A stretch of 64,000 bases of DNA from Marsupella aquatica (GCA_973895155.1 OZ316895.1:11408001-11472000); one strand, 5' to 3'; positions 1 to 12,855 are shown, numbered from the stretch's first letter. Made by a program: numbers and translations. Notes: generated from the sequence alone by a model not told the origin.

Positions 1-941
1 CAATCAAAAACCTCTTGGTCCGTTGAAGGATGGAAATAAGTTGGGTAGGGAACTCCAACATCCTCTACGTGCCAGGGGCTCGCCTCAATAGTGAGCGTGG
101 TGATATTCTTCACAGGCTCGAGGAGGAGAAGCCTGTTACCCCAGTCCCTCTCCTCATCGGTAACTCTTCGGAAGTCCCATGTGACTCTTCCACCAATCAT
201 GAAGTGATCATGCCCATACATACGTGACCACTCCGGTTGGCTCGTCAACCACTTCGCGACCTCATTGGGAACCGCATCTCTGTGGCTAATGTTTGCTCCG
301 TCCCAAAGATGTGGCATGACTTCCATCCCCGAATAGAAGGGGACGAAAATTGCATCGGCCTTAGAGGAGTCCATCGTGCGGCACTCGTAGTGCTTCACTT
401 TGTGCTGGAATATTACTTCCAACGAGAATTGATTGGTGGCGTACCATCCAGTCTTTGAGAACACTCCCTTCCAATCCTCCATGGGCTGCCCAAATCCCAT
501 ATTTACAGTGTCTTTGCACATATCGGACCACTGACTCAGACTGTCACACTCCTCCAGTATCCCCGCGTGATATTTCCTCGGCAAATCATGCAGGTAAATG
601 TACCTCCCTGCACAACCTTCAGCTCCAATACCATCCTCAACTTTCGACAGAGCATCTCTGGTGGCAAATTTCTCAGTTATCCTGTAGTGATTACTCTTTA
701 ACGTGTGGGTCTGCTCCCTCTTGAAGTATGCGGTACTGTCAACCAGACGTACTTCTGTGTCAGGTACCACAGCAGGGGTGGTGCCTCCACCATCTGAAAC
801 GAACCGATACACAAAAAAAAGCCACCAAACAGCGAAAGCCATAGCAATGAAGAGGCAGCGGTTGCGGATGCGGGTTATTATGCCCGCTTTCTCCATCTTA
901 GCCTTCATCGACTTCTTCCCTACTGAATACTGCAGAAACAT
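1..941 (-). CDS. MUR3-type xyloglucan galactosyltransferase (GT47, exostosin family), 3' part outside the window
   Basis: Reading the minus strand from the ATG at 941 gives 313 codons without a stop, and the frame is still open at base 1. An in-frame TGA lies just upstream and no earlier ATG follows it. The protein is a type II Golgi membrane protein: a basic N-terminus, one hydrophobic segment at about residues 29-48, a variable stem, then the exostosin domain from about residue 115. Family signatures seen are CAGRYIYLHDLP, WSDMCKDT, TGWYATNQFSLE, FVPFYSGME, RDHFMIGGRVTWDFRR, DWGNRLL and PYPTYFHP. These match plant GT47 clade A enzymes, which add galactose or similar sugars to xyloglucan in the Golgi. 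No intron is seen, as is usual for this family. The exact sugar specificity (MUR3, XLT2 or another paralogue) cannot be read from this part. Annotated from the complete open frame; the missing C-terminal third lies left of the window. Confidence 0.93.
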   Translation of the reverse strand, partial: MFLQYSVGKKSMKAKMEKAGIITRIRNRCLFIAMAFAVWWLFFVYRFVSDGGGTTPAVVPDTEVRLVDSTAYFKREQTHTLKSNHYRITEKFATRDALSKVEDGIGAEGCAGRYIYLHDLPRKYHAGILEECDSLSQWSDMCKDTVNMGFGQPMEDWKGVFSKTGWYATNQFSLEVIFQHKVKHYECRTMDSSKADAIFVPFYSGMEVMPHLWDGANISHRDAVPNEVAKWLTSQPEWSRMYGHDHFMIGGRVTWDFRRVTDEERDWGNRLLLLEPVKNITTLTIEASPWHVEDVGVPYPTYFHPSTDQEVFD

Positions 942-2284
942 GAACGCAGTAACCGCAATTACATATCAAATCCTGCAGATGTGTTGCAGAGAAAGAATTC
1001 TAAGGAACATGCTGCTACTCAATTCGCCGCTCACTTGTGGCTGAACCTGGTTGAAACGAGAGTGACGTCGGTCAGGCTGATGACCCAAGCTAACTGTGAA
1101 CCTAGCGATGGACCCCTTGGTATAGAATTACAGTGCATTCAATATCTAATCAGAAATCATAAGGGATGTAGACAACCCCCCGACACATGAGACGAATGGG
1201 ACGGAATGACAGGGGCACGACCGCTTCCTGAAACTGGATAGATTTTGAATTAAACAGGGCTGGTCCAAATTCCCACGGCATGAGCGGTATTGACGCGAAC
1301 AATCTAGATCTGCTCACTACACCAGAATGGGAAGACCAAGTCAGTCGATTTTAACTGAACTGACAGGGACATGGAGAAGGGAAGCATACAGGCGTTGCAC
1401 AGACAATCTCAGCTGACAGAACGAGATCGTGAACAAGTATGCGTCCGTCCCACGTCAAATAGGGGAAGTTAGGAAACGGCAAAAGTACGAGGTTCGGAGA
1501 AACCCCCCACGAAGCTTTGCAGTCATGCCCCGATCTGAGGAGAAGACCGAGAATGTCAAAGACCACCGGGACTGAATGGCCCTAGTCCTTCTTCGTCTTC
1601 TTCAGCTGCGTGCCGAGGTTTGTTCGATTTTCTTTCCACAAGCTTGAACGGCAGGCACGCAGTGACGACAATACAGTGGCACAACCTTACATCTGTCGCT
1701 TAGTCCCCCACGCAAGCCGAGTCCCTCCAAGTGCATGTACTCCCACGATGAAACTTAGAGAGGCAGGCAACACCTACCCCAGAGGTGTTGTGGGGCCTTC
1801 GTGATGATGAGTGCAGCTAAAAGGGTGGACGGTAACCAAGAACGTCCACCGAATTCAAGAATCGATTCTACCCCAACTAGGAAACCGCAAGGCCTCCCGT
1901 GCTACAGGAGGGGTTCTCCTCTGCTAGAGAACCCACTGAGGGGCAGAAAAGTAGAGAGTTGAAGAAGAACGATCGACGCACCATGAGCTACTACCAGCCA
2001 AGAAAAGTTCGATCCAGGTACAGCCGCAACGAGTCACATGTCAAAACAATCTCCGGCAGCTGCTGCTGCTCCTGCTGATGCAGCTACACAGCACCTTGTG
2101 CTGCTCTACAATAGAAACGAACACGAGCACGACGACAAACACAGTCCCCTACGCCTAACGCAAACTCCGGCGCACCGCATCAGCGCCGATGCACTGCTGC
2201 CCTCCTCTCCTGTGCCTCGGCCTCTATGTCCCCCGCCTTACCAGGAGTTGCTGTCGTCACACAAACCTTTGCTGCGTAGATTGA
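942..2284. other. 5' flank of the GT47 gene, no gene seen
   Basis: Only short ORFs without recognisable domains occur. The stretch should contain the promoter and 5' UTR of the minus-strand GT47 gene, but I see no distinct element. Confidence 0.4.
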
Positions 2285-2323
2285 GTTGGACACCGATGTT
2301 GGACACCGATGTTGGACACCGAT
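2285..2323. repeat. 13-bp tandem repeat, three perfect copies
   Basis: GTTGGACACCGAT is repeated three times head to tail with no mismatch. Confidence 0.95.
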
Positions 2324-2696
2324 AAGCATGCGGGGACCCACTCCTCCCACGTCTCTCCTCTCCTACATTACCTCCACATAGGCAGATGCCTGAATTGAAA
2401 TCGCTGCCACGAGCGGGAGCTTTATGACGAAAGCATAATATGCAGGGCTCACTGTCCCGTTCTGCATTGTGCCATTGAAATTGGCGAGATGGGAAGTTGG
2501 TAATTTAACGCAAGGCAGCTATTCCGATTCCACCGATCATTCATACTGACGAGTGACGATACTTCCTGGCCTTGCCGGACAACGCGCAACTGGTAGCTCA
2601 TTTATGGAGCAGCACCACTACCACTGCTACGGTAAACGGTCCTCTCTTTGTGCCATCTCTCTCTCTCTCTGCTGGCGGTAAATGGTCCTCTCCTTG

Positions 2697-2701
<5 letters not shown>

Positions 2702-2739
<38 letters not shown>
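2702..2739. repeat. (TC)n microsatellite
   Basis: Nineteen TC units in a row. A shorter run lies at about 2657-2670 inside a roughly 50-bp direct duplication that includes the words GGTCCTCTC and TTGTGCCATCTC. Confidence 0.97.
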
Positions 2740-2741
<2 letters not shown>

Positions 2742-2998
2742 AGCTGGCGTTCTCACCAGGCTGGAATGACCGAATGAGGCCTTTGCTCAATCATTTGGGG
2801 CTACGGTCCTGGAAGTGCCTTTATGTTTATGCTGACTTCTTGTTTGGAGTGCGTTGTGGGCCATAGTGCCCTGAAAATCCAGGCTTTAGATTGAATTTTG
2901 AGGGGCTATTAACTCTTCTCAAACTTGCAGCTTCCCGCTTTTCCAGGCAGCCCTTCTAAAGATATTCATTCTAAGTAATCTACTCTGGCGACTAGACC

Positions 2999-3601
2999 CA
3001 AACCCAACTTTTGGGCCAATTTAGGAGGACTTTACAAGACGTCGGGGGCACTTGGGAGTTTTTTTTTCCAAAGCAAACTGGAGGGCCATTGCACACACTA
3101 AATATAGTGTCCCGGGGCTAAAAGCAATTTTTGAATCCTTTTATTGCCCCCAAGGTCTTGTAAAGCCAAGTGCAGCCAATGGTGCCAGATTAATTGACTA
3201 AAAGACATATTGAGGACCCACTCCACCTGAACGTCACGTAATCTTTGGCTAAAGTCTTTGTAAATGTGAAAAAAGAATATATTATGAAGGACTTGTGGGT
3301 CACTTTTTATTACAAATGACTTAAAATAGAAATGGACCAAGCGGCCAGAAGAAGAGACCACCAAAAGAGGTGGTCTAAAATCTAGGACAAAAGAGTGCTC
3401 CACATAAGCAAAAATTGGGCCCCACTGCATTCCATGTAGGATTGGTAACAGGTTCGGTTGAAAGTGCCCCCCCAAGGTTTTGTAAAGTGAACAACAACAA
3501 TTTCTCTAAAATGGATGGCGTTGATCAGATCTTGGACACCAAAAAATGTGAAAACTGCCCCCAACGTCTTGTAAAGCCACCCTTAGGTTAGAGTTGGGTT
3601 T
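2999..3601. mobile_element. Foldback / MITE-like element of about 600 bp
   Basis: The ends are inverted repeats: AAACCCAACT at 2999-3008 faces AGTTGGGTTT at 3592-3601, and the word TTTACAAGACGTCGGGGGCA at 3031-3050 faces its complement (19 of 20 bases) at 3556-3575. Two further copies of the inner word, in the right-arm orientation, lie near 3146 and 3464. A diverged copy of the left arm occurs at about 11,290-11,350. No transposase ORF is present. No clear target duplication was found, so the exact borders and superfamily are open. Confidence 0.6.
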
Positions 3602-4158
3602 CAACAGGCTCCCACTAGTCAACTGGGCAATAACAATTTTTGAATGAATGCTGACTATTTATTCAACGGCACTAGCAATTCTTGAAGGGTGTCCATACAC
3701 ATTGCGCAAACCAACTTTTGGTGTAGATGGTGATGCACCAACTACCCAAGTTATCTATGGTCACGTTTGCGAGAACTGCAGATTTCTGGTCTGTGACCAG
3801 GCAAGAAATATTTCTCACAGGTAAGCTCTGAGGATGAGTTGGTTTGAGATGCCCTATTATTGCCAAGAATGTTGTGGTAACTGGACTTTTATTTCAGTAA
3901 AAATAAATAGAGGAGAACTTTCAAAATAACCTGATCCAATTCTTTGACTCCTGATTTTTCTCTATAAATACACTAAAAATTACAAAGAGAAAAATCATGG
4001 AGTGCATGTTGGCATGGTCAAGTTGTCCGCTGCTACTGCCCGGGGCTCAAAATATATATATAGTGACTACTGTAGTGATGGGAGATGAATTTCATCCACC
4101 AGGCTATCAGCCAGTGCCAGACCATCGGAGAGGACCCTGTCGCCCTGAAATCAATCAA

Positions 4159-4337
4159 GGTCCCATCCAATGAAGGCAGCACTAATGAAAGCTCCACCCC
4201 ACCCCAGCAATGTAGTAAACCCAGTCATAGAGTCTTACTACCATAAAGGCACTTCCACAGACTGTCTCCCTGACTTCTCACTCCAGGTCCCATCCAACTA
4301 TCAGGTCCCATCTAATGAAGGCAGCACTAATGAAAGC
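4159..4337. repeat. 34-bp direct repeat, two copies
   Basis: Copies at 4159-4192 and 4304-4337 differ at one base and share the core GAAGGCAGCACTAATGAAAG. They are separated by about 110 bp. Confidence 0.9.
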
Positions 4338-5052
4338 ACCCTGTCAAAATCTTGGCAAATGTGGCCAAACTCAGTACAGTAACTTCACTGCATATATCTC
4401 CAGTAGAGATGTGGAGGAAGAACTAGTGTAAGGATCAACAAAGTGGCCATCAACCCTTGTTGACATGCAAGCACTTTTATAATCTGCGTTATCATTTAGA
4501 ATATCAACATTATTGCCCAGTTTTCCAGGTTAGATTCGTTAAATGTTAGAGGACTAGGCTTGGAGCCACAACTTTCATGTTGTGACCCTGGCTGAATTTG
4601 GCAGAACCATTTGGGATAGTATATATCTGATAGTATGACTAGAGGGTTCTTGCGCTGTTCAGTGGAGGCCTTATCCCCAGTGTCTCTCATCACAGGATTT
4701 TTAGGCAGAGGGTGTTTGTTGCGTTTCAGTGGGCACAGGCGTTCACTATTCTTTGTAGAGGTGAGGCTGTTGGTCTTAGAGCCTTTAGTAGGATTTCTTT
4801 GCTTGACCCCTCCTATGCAGTTCACATCGGAGCTCTACCAGCCTCTTCAGTTTGTCGATCGGTAGGCTTTAGGTATCTCGCTTTAGTATGTTATTTTCCT
4901 TTGGTTTCCTTGTTTCCTGGCCCTTTGGTTGTACCCCCTTGATTGGATCTTGATTGGGTCCTTTGCCTGTGGGATCATGTCTCCCAGTTGGGTGCACTTT
5001 GTTTTTTGGTAGTGTGATAAATACTAGAGGTGCATGGAGCCACACTATTCAC

Positions 5053-5186
5053 TTTATTTGGTCATTCCAAAAGCCCCAACCTGACACCCTTTTTTGTTTT
5101 TGGTCTTCGACTACTTCCCTTTATTTGGTCATTCCAAAAGTCCCAACCTGACAACCTTTTTTGTTTTTGGTCTTCGACTACTGTCT
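5053..5186. repeat. 67-bp tandem duplication
   Basis: Two nearly identical copies start with TTTATTTGGTCATTCCAAAA at 5053 and 5120 and end in GTTTTTGGTCTTCGACTACT. Confidence 0.92.
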
Positions 5187-5189
5187 GAC

Positions 5190-8100
5190 AAGATATTTCA
5201 ATTGGAAGCGTTTCTTTAAAATCGAAAGTAAGTGTAGGGATATATATCACGCTGCTACCAACAACAAAAAGTGCTAAACTAGGAGGCAGGATCCCAGAGA
5301 GCCTAGAGACCTAATAAAGGGGAGACAACAAGGGACAAACCAAGGAGGACCAAAGTCAGAGCTAAAACATTGCCTCTAACAATTGTTGTCAACATGCAAA
5401 GAAAGAGTCATATTTTTTGTCTAACACAAAGGACTTCACCAGGCCCCTCCTTATCTTGTGGACTTGACGCACACTAAAGATGGACTATAGACATTATGAT
5501 GGTGAACATAGGCCTTCTCGAGGGTGAACAGTCAAAAGTTCTGAAAACTCAGTCATACCATACACTTGAACAGAGTGAACATCGGGTCCTTCTCCGCTAT
5601 AAAGGGCACCACTGCTAGACTTGGGCACAATGCAGGGCAGGATGTTAATTTCTGGTAAAACTCAATATTTATAGGATGACAGAATGAACACCGTTTGAGC
5701 TGAAAGTTTTTGGTGTGATCTATGAAGTTCAAGCTACTACTAAAACAGGGTGGGATTTTTGGGACATCTCCAACACTCAATCCTGCATAATCAACCATTA
5801 CTTTTCACAAATTACAATCTACACCAGAGAATTTTTTTTTAGTCATGTGACATTTTAAAATGTACACAGTATCTAGTCCACCAGGCTTTGGAATAGGTCA
5901 ACTCCATTCAAGAACAAAGTTCATGGCTTGCAAAACAAATGAGTAGTCCAAGTGTGTTCAAAAAATGATCCCACCTACGTAAAAAGTATCTGTACTTTTC
6001 AATCATCTGTACGTATTTTCTCTCTGTTTTTTATAAACAAAAAGGGGGAACAGAAATTGAAGCCGAGATGTACCTCCATGCTTTTCAAAATGCTTAGATA
6101 GGCTTTTTGTAACCTTGATGGACTACAGCAAAGCCCTTATATATAACACCCATGAGTGAATGTGGCAAGCAATAGAGACGGTAGTCTTTGGAAGTTTGCT
6201 TCTCAATTCTCAGTGAAATTTGATAGCTTTAGGCTCATAGGAAATATTTTTCCAAGTAGATTCTAACAACCCCAACAAATCATATTCTATCCGATATGGA
6301 TGAAGATTGTGAATGTCAGAGTTCATTGCTGAAAAACTTTTCAAAGTGCAAAGTGTGGACAGAGTGATAGAGTAGTCATAGAAGGTGCAGAGAAGAGGCT
6401 ATCAAGCTTGATATCAAGGGAAATGATAAGGGTGTCAATGAGTGAAAGTGAAAAATGCATGTATCACAGACCATGGGGGTTGCATGGTTTATTGGCTCGG
6501 TCACGGGAGTATCATTTTCCTCCAAAACCCCTTCGACTTCAGAATTTGTCTGCTTTGATATTTCCACACTAATTAGTAAACAATGTGCGTGTAGGGACAG
6601 GGCAAACTAATGGGGTATGAACAAACTTTGATAGAGTTTAGACTATGGAATGTTATTACGTACCAGTTAGGATGGACACAAAGTCCTGGTCCTGGTTGCA
6701 CAGGGTCTGGTTTACCTTCTCGGTTTTCCTTGGCTTTCTCAAAAACAAAACAAAACCTCGTAAGACAACTTCTGAGTTTAGATTGTTATTTTTAGAAAAC
6801 AATCAATGATATTATCCGTAAACATGTTGTCAGCTTTAGAGATATTGCCGTTGCCGCATACTCATCAAAGGAATATGCTGTCCTCCTCTATCTTTCATTT
6901 AAAAAAACAAAAAATGCTTGAGGGCATTATGTCCCTTTATGTCGAAAATACAAGTTAGCTCCCTTGTATCAGCCGTTGTTGTCCGCCGGCTGCAAATCAA
7001 AGAAGGGATGGAGTTTTGCTGATGCCGAAGAGGGCCGCATTGCCGTAATTGAATGCGCTTCTACTCAACTGAAATCTCCAATAACCAAGTTCACAACCCC
7101 TGGACCCCTGCCCATGAAGCTGCCCTACCAACAATCAATGCCTTTCCAACGATCCCCCACACAAAGGACTCAATACAACACCAGACATGAAGCGCAAGAG
7201 ATTGCAAAAACATCGACGTCATCTCCAGGGCGATTTAGAGTGTAGTAGACCTCATTGTTTCTTACAAAACGTCTTACAATCCGTTCTGCACTGATGCCTA
7301 CAGTAGAATCATTGTCCCCGGCCAATCCAAAACCATTAATAATTTCCATAAGCAATCACAGGACCGGAAATACCCAAGATGCTAGGACTCACAGTTGCCG
7401 ATCTTTCGTCACGACCTCATGACACCGCATCCACACCAAAATTTGTTCAATCCAATCGCTTACGCAATCTTACGAAAGCTCTATCAATGCAGAGCCCGAA
7501 TGTTTCAGGCAATAGCTTGGCGAAAGCCCAGTCAGTCAACAAATCTCCCACCCTTGTCCTTAGCTGAGTCTCAATTCAACCATAATCGTGCGCAGTTGAG
7601 TGACCCTTCCGTCCGCAACACCTTTGCAATTCAAATCCTATTCCAAATCTTAGTCCAACGCATTCTCCCGAGAGCCTGTCCACCCACAATTCCGATTCTG
7701 TTCTCAAAAAAGCCAACCGACAGGAAGTGCTCCTACGAAAGCCCGCAACATTCCCAAGACATTTCTGTCTAAGCTCCAGTCAGCTCACGCAGCTCCGCCA
7801 GCCCCCCAAGCCCCAGCCTCCCTCGTTGGACCCTTTCCTTGTGCCCTTTCACAATACGAACATCCCAATCCGCGCATCCACAACACCAACATACCCACAC
7901 TCTTGCCCTAGCTGTACCCCTTTATCACCATCAATTTTGGAGCTGGAAACCGAAGTACGGAGGAGAGAGAGCTTTAGGGGATTTGATTGGCCTTCAGCGA
8001 AATGCTTGTTTTGGTGGTGGTGGTGGTCCTGCTCCTGCGCGGAACAACCTTCTTCATCCCAGAGGTGGAGCGAGAGAATTCAATCCCTGCCATGAGAAGA

Positions 8101-8650
8101 ATAATACGTTCGGTGGTAGCAAGGAGACCGATGAATAAGCATTGCAGGAAAGCTCCTCACTGCAGGAGGTCTGTTATCGTTTCGTGCATGCGGGCGATAA
8201 ATTGGTCTAGGGAGAAGTTGAGTTTGGCAGTCCCACACCTGCCCCTATAAAGGGCTACTATAACCCGTAGCTCTCATTGTAAACACCACAAGTTCATAAA
8301 TGTGTTTTGAGTTCCACAAAAGATGCACTGCAAAAACTTTTTATTGGCAAGTATTCCACAAAAAGTGCTAGTGTTCCACCTTTTATGATGAATAATGAGA
8401 CATGGAATGAGGTTTTTATAGTGGCAAGTGTGATTTGGAGGCTGGGGACTCAATTTGGACCTTCCTAGTCACGAATTCATATACGTGTTTGTGTGCGAGC
8501 ACTGTACATTCTTAAAAGCATTCTTATAAAATCTTTAACCCATACTGAGCCAATGATTTCAATGCTCTAAGAACATATCTTCACAATGTCCCACCTTGCA
8601 TCGATCATCCACGGTGCTTTCCATAACAACTCATCTCTTTGTTGGACCAT
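5190..8650. other. Gene-poor stretch
   Basis: Many short overlapping ORFs without recognisable domains occur between 6.9 and 8.25 kb in locally GC-richer DNA. This part could be a 5' UTR or promoter region, but no gene can be supported. Confidence 0.35.
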
Positions 8651-8652
8651 AG

Positions 8653-8703
8653 CCTGATTGCTTGACTGACTCTCTTCTACCTGATTGCTTGACTGACTCT
8701 CTT
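8653..8703. repeat. 27-bp tandem duplication
   Basis: The word CCTGATTGCTTGACTGACTC occurs at 8653 and again at 8680, followed both times by TCTT. Confidence 0.93.
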
Positions 8704-9019
8704 GGGCCATCCTCTGCTATAATTGAAGTTTGTGCTTAGCAATTGATCCAGTTCACAGTAGAATTGTGATCTTAGGACATAGGAAGGGTTAGGGCATCCT
8801 GAAGCACAAGGGTTCTAGGCAGAGTTGGGTGCAATGCGGCCTCTAGAAGAGGTGGACAGGTCTGGAGGACATGCCCCAAGGCTACTGCTTAACTATTTTT
8901 AGACGGTTGCTTGTTTTAAGGGTAATTACTTAACTACCCTACCAGGACTACCCTTTCATATTAAACACAGACTTATCTGGATACCAATATTTAGTTTGAA
9001 AATACATATTATAAGAATA

Positions 9020-10220
9020 CTAGCTCAATACCTGTGCGTTGCACAAAAGAAGTCGTGTCGGCTAAGATGTTGTTGAGAAAAAAAAGATGTCGTGTCGGCC
9101 AAGAGGTCGTTGAGAGAAAAGATGTCTTGTCGGCCAGGAGGTCGGGAGAGAAAAGATGTCATGCCGGCCAAGAGGTCGTTGAGAGAAAAGAAATCGTTGA
9201 GAAAAAAAGATGTCATGTTGGCCAAGAGGTCGTTGAAAAAAAAGTTGTCATGTCGGCCAAGATGTCGTTGAAAAAAAGATATTGTCTCGGCAAAGACATC
9301 ATTGAGGGAAAATATGTTGTGTCGGCCAAGACATTGTTGAGGGAAAATACCTGTGCATTGCACAAAAAATGTCGTTAAGAAAAAGATGTTGTGTCGCCCA
9401 AAATGTCATTAAAATAAAGATATCGTGGCGCCCAAGATATTGTTAAGAAAGCAGATGTTGTGGCGTCCAAGATGTTGCTAAGAGGAAAGTGTTGTGGCGC
9501 CCAAAATACTCTTAAGAGAATTATATGTTGTGTTTCCCAAGAATGATGTTCTTATGTGAAAGATGTCATGAAATAAAAATATGTTGTTAAGAAAAAGAAG
9601 TCATTTTGCCAAAGATGGCATGTTGCCCAAAAGGTCATCAAGTTAAAAAATTGTGTCAAGTAAGTAGATGTAATGCCGGTAATGATGTCGTTAAGTATTA
9701 AGATGTTGTTAAGTACAAAATGGTCAATAGATAAAGTATGTCATTACTCAAAGATGTTGTGAAGTAAAAGATGTTGTTAAGTATATCTCGGGCCTGATAC
9801 CTGTGCATTGCACAAATGATGCATGTTGAGGTGAGAAAATATATCAAGGTGAGAAAAGATGTCGATAAGAGAAAAACATTTTGAGAAGAGAAAAACATTT
9901 CGAGCTGAGAAAAATATGTCAAGGAGAGAAAAGATGGTAAGGTGAGAAAAAGATGTCACATTAGAGAAGAACATTCTGAGGTGAGAAAAATATGTCAAGG
10001 AGAGAAAAGATGGCGAGATGAGAAAAAGATGACAGGATGAAAAAATATGTTGAGGGTGAAGAAAGATGGCCAGGTGAGAAAAATATGGCAAAATGAGACA
10101 AATATAATATATGTGTCGAGGTGAGAAAAGATCTCAAGGTGAGTAAAATATGTCAAGATGAACAAAGATCTTGAGGTGAGAAGTTCTTAATATGAAGAAA
10201 AGATGTCAAGATGAGAAAAT
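9020..10220 (-). mobile_element. Minisatellite block with Helitron-like 3' terminal hairpins
   Basis: Read on the minus strand, the left border ends with the stem-loop TGTGCAACGCACA followed 12 bases later by CTAG and then T. This is the layout of Helitron 3' ends (hairpin, then CTRR, inserted before T). The hairpin word recurs at about 9351-9363 and 9801-9813. From 9034 to 9370 the DNA is a degenerate tandem array of about 35-40 bp units built from GATGTCGTGTCGGCCAAG and GTCGTTGAGAGAAAA. From about 9826 to 10,200 it changes to units built from GGTGAGAAAAATATGTCAAG. No RepHel protein is encoded and the 5' end was not found. The Helitron assignment is inference from the terminus only. Confidence 0.45.
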
Positions 10221-10229
10221 ATTTTATCT

Positions 10230-12410
10230 CTATTTTATTTATATTTGAAATTATTTCAAAAAAATTAGAATTATTTATATATGAATAAATTTAATTTAAT
10301 TTTGATTAAATTTTTTCATTGTGGCAGGTATGGGAAAGTTAAAGGGTAGCTTGGGCAGGAACTTATTTTTAGAAGGGGTGTATGGATAGATGTTACAGTG
10401 TGGAGAAAATTATGTTTTGATGAACATTCAAGATTGATTGTCACTTTTTCTAGTTTGTAAAGGGACAGGATCAGGATTATAGTGGTAAAGGGAGGGTCTC
10501 CTTGATACTCTTGCATTGCTAGAGACCCTACTTATTTTCTTTGTACTACTCAATTCATTTTTTGCTTGGAAACATTCCTCTCCATTTTCATTCACAAAGG
10601 AAATTATTCTTTCATGTTTTTCATTTTTGGGATATTGCAAATTTGAATGACTACTATTAAAAAAAAATTATATTATAGTTTTCACATTGTCCTTGTCATC
10701 TAACTTATTGTGTTTAATTAACCTATTTTAATTAAATTACTATCATTATTATATTTTGCAATATTGTAATACTTGCAATAATACATAATATCATATATAT
10801 TATGTATTTTTGTATTTCATGTATATGTGTTAAGAACCTTCTTGATACTCATGTATGTACATTCCCTTTCTTGTTTTGTGTGCCCCATTGGCTCCCTCCT
10901 TTTGTGTCTTCCATTTGATTCCTTTCTTGTTTGGAATACATTCATTACTTTTTTGGTGCACACTAAATTTAATATAATTTTTATTCGTTCTCTTTCTCTT
11001 TGACATGATTAATATTTTTTGGACACTGCAAATTTGAATGATGACCACTTCATAAAAAGATGCAACCTTGTATTATAATTTAGGATTTTGAATTTAAAAA
11101 AAAATCAAAAGGTTCGTAAAATAGTTAGTGTTGAAAAATGTCTCATTTCTTCCTTTGTATTTTGGTTTTTTTTATGCTTACTGCTTACTACATGGCAACT
11201 TTGAATTTATACAAAAAATATCACAAACACTATGTAAGGGTTATTTCACTTCACAGCATCATCATGTTGTGAATAAACCCAAATATTACTAACGGGGGCT
11301 TTACAAGATAGTGAGGGCTTCTCTAAATCCAAAGCAAAACTGATGACCATTTTCTTATTAAAAGATTAAAATATATGAGCCAAAATGTGTCAGGTTTATA
11401 AATAATCAATACAATTCACTGAAAAAAAATTCCCTGAAAAAAATCACGCTGACATAGTGTCCCTACCCAACCTGCTGGACGAAGTTCGACCGTAAACGCA
11501 TCTCACTTTCTTTGCTTTACTGTCGTTTGTACTACCAACTTCCTGTACTCCTGTGCAGTGTGTTACTACATGACTGTCATGACAGGCACTTCGACCAGAG
11601 TAAAAGGCAGATACGGTGCTCAGTACTCACCCTAACGCCGCTCGATTCCCGATCGGCGGATCGGGAGTTGCGATGACACTTTACTGTATCCGGTACCTGG
11701 ACTGTCCCTGTACCGCCGAGGAAACGAGAAAGTGCGTTGCACTTCCTGCGGTCAGACGGTGTCCCCAAACCTCTGGGAGTCTGCCAGTCTGGGACTGTGA
11801 TTGTGTACCTACCGAGCAGAACCTACGCCAAGACGTAGGGATACTTTCTACCGTGGTGCCATGTAGTAGCCGGAATCGGCACTTTTTGACTGACCGCCGT
11901 TAAATGGTTCTGGCAAGCGGAAAGAGAAAAGCAATCAATTGCGGCGTCCCGGCTCCCGATTCCGACCATATCATGTCGACTACATTCAAATCAATCTTTT
12001 CAATTTTCTTTTGTTTCAATTTTTCGTTTTATTACCTACAGTACGCTTTCCCGGGCATAGGGTTTAGGGTTTGTGCATAGGGTCGGTGGGGTTTTCTCTT
12101 GTTCGCAGAGAAGATACTAGTATTTCTCTAATTCCTGGAATGGCCCCATTAGCCATTCCTTGAAGGACAACAAAAATAGCCCTTGCCAAAAAAGATTCCA
12201 TATCATGTCCTGTTCATCTTTGCCCCACCCTTGCTTTTTCGTCTACACGCTCCATTTAAGTTGTGCTCTCGACTAGAGTCTTCACTCTAAACAATAAACG
12301 CGGGGAGTATCTTTTCATTTCGTTTATTCATTAGAATACATTTTGATAGTCAGGCCTCCATATTCAAGGAGTTAGATTTTAGCTAATTGGTTGGCTACTG
12401 TAGATGGGGA
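10230..12410. other. AT-rich stretch without genes
   Basis: Long A/T runs and no coding signal. A diverged copy of the left arm of the 3.0-kb foldback element sits at about 11,290-11,350 (shared words TTTACAAGA and CCAAAGCAAA). The part at 11,460-11,960 has more balanced composition but no recognisable ORF. Confidence 0.4.
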
Positions 12411-12413
12411 CAT

Positions 12414-12566
12414 GGTTGAAGGAAGAAAGGAAACCTAACTTAATGTTTTCAAAAGTCTGGGATAATGGTTGAAGGAAGAAAGGAAATCTAACTTAACGTT
12501 TTCAAAAGTCTGGGACAGTGGTTGAAGGAAGACAGGAAACCTAACTTAATTTATTCAAAAGTGGTG
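12414..12566. repeat. 53-bp tandem repeat, about three copies
   Basis: Copies start with GGTTGAAGGAAGA at 12,414, 12,467 and 12,520. Each carries CTAACTTAA and TTCAAAAGT, with a few substitutions. Confidence 0.93.
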
Positions 12567-12714
12567 AAGACATTTGGAGAGTGGAATCTAGTCAACAATT
12601 GCCACTAATTTCCACCAGCCAGTTTTTGCCACTAATTTTTGCAGAGTACTGTACCTTTCCTGGCAAGGAATAAAGTCAAAAGTATTTTTCTGGCTATTAC
12701 ACGTCTTTGCAACT

Positions 12715-12855
12715 GTTCAAGTTTTCCTTTCCCTTTTCTCATATATGATAGGCCCCATATATCACCCTTAAAGGCTATCATTCATCATTGCAATTGTGAG
12801 TTTTCCTTCCCTTTTTCGATATATGATAGGCCACATATGTCACCTCTAAAGGACA
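12715..12855. repeat. Imperfect tandem duplication of about 80 bp
   Basis: Two copies share the words GTTTTCCTT, ATATATGATAGGCC and TAAAGG. Confidence 0.7.

Noticed and set aside
237-1044. Plus-strand ORFs at the left edge
   Set aside because: Shadows of the continuous minus-strand GT47 frame, which carries all family motifs.
2572-2866. Ser/Leu-rich and Arg/Glu-rich ORFs
   Set aside because: Translation of a TC microsatellite on both strands.
9025-9378. Opposing repeat ORFs of 112 and 114 aa
   Set aside because: Low-complexity translation of the minisatellite; no codon or domain signal.
9698-10091. Phe/Leu/Ser-rich minus-strand ORFs resembling membrane proteins
   Set aside because: They are translations of the GAGAAAA-type minisatellite on its complementary strand.
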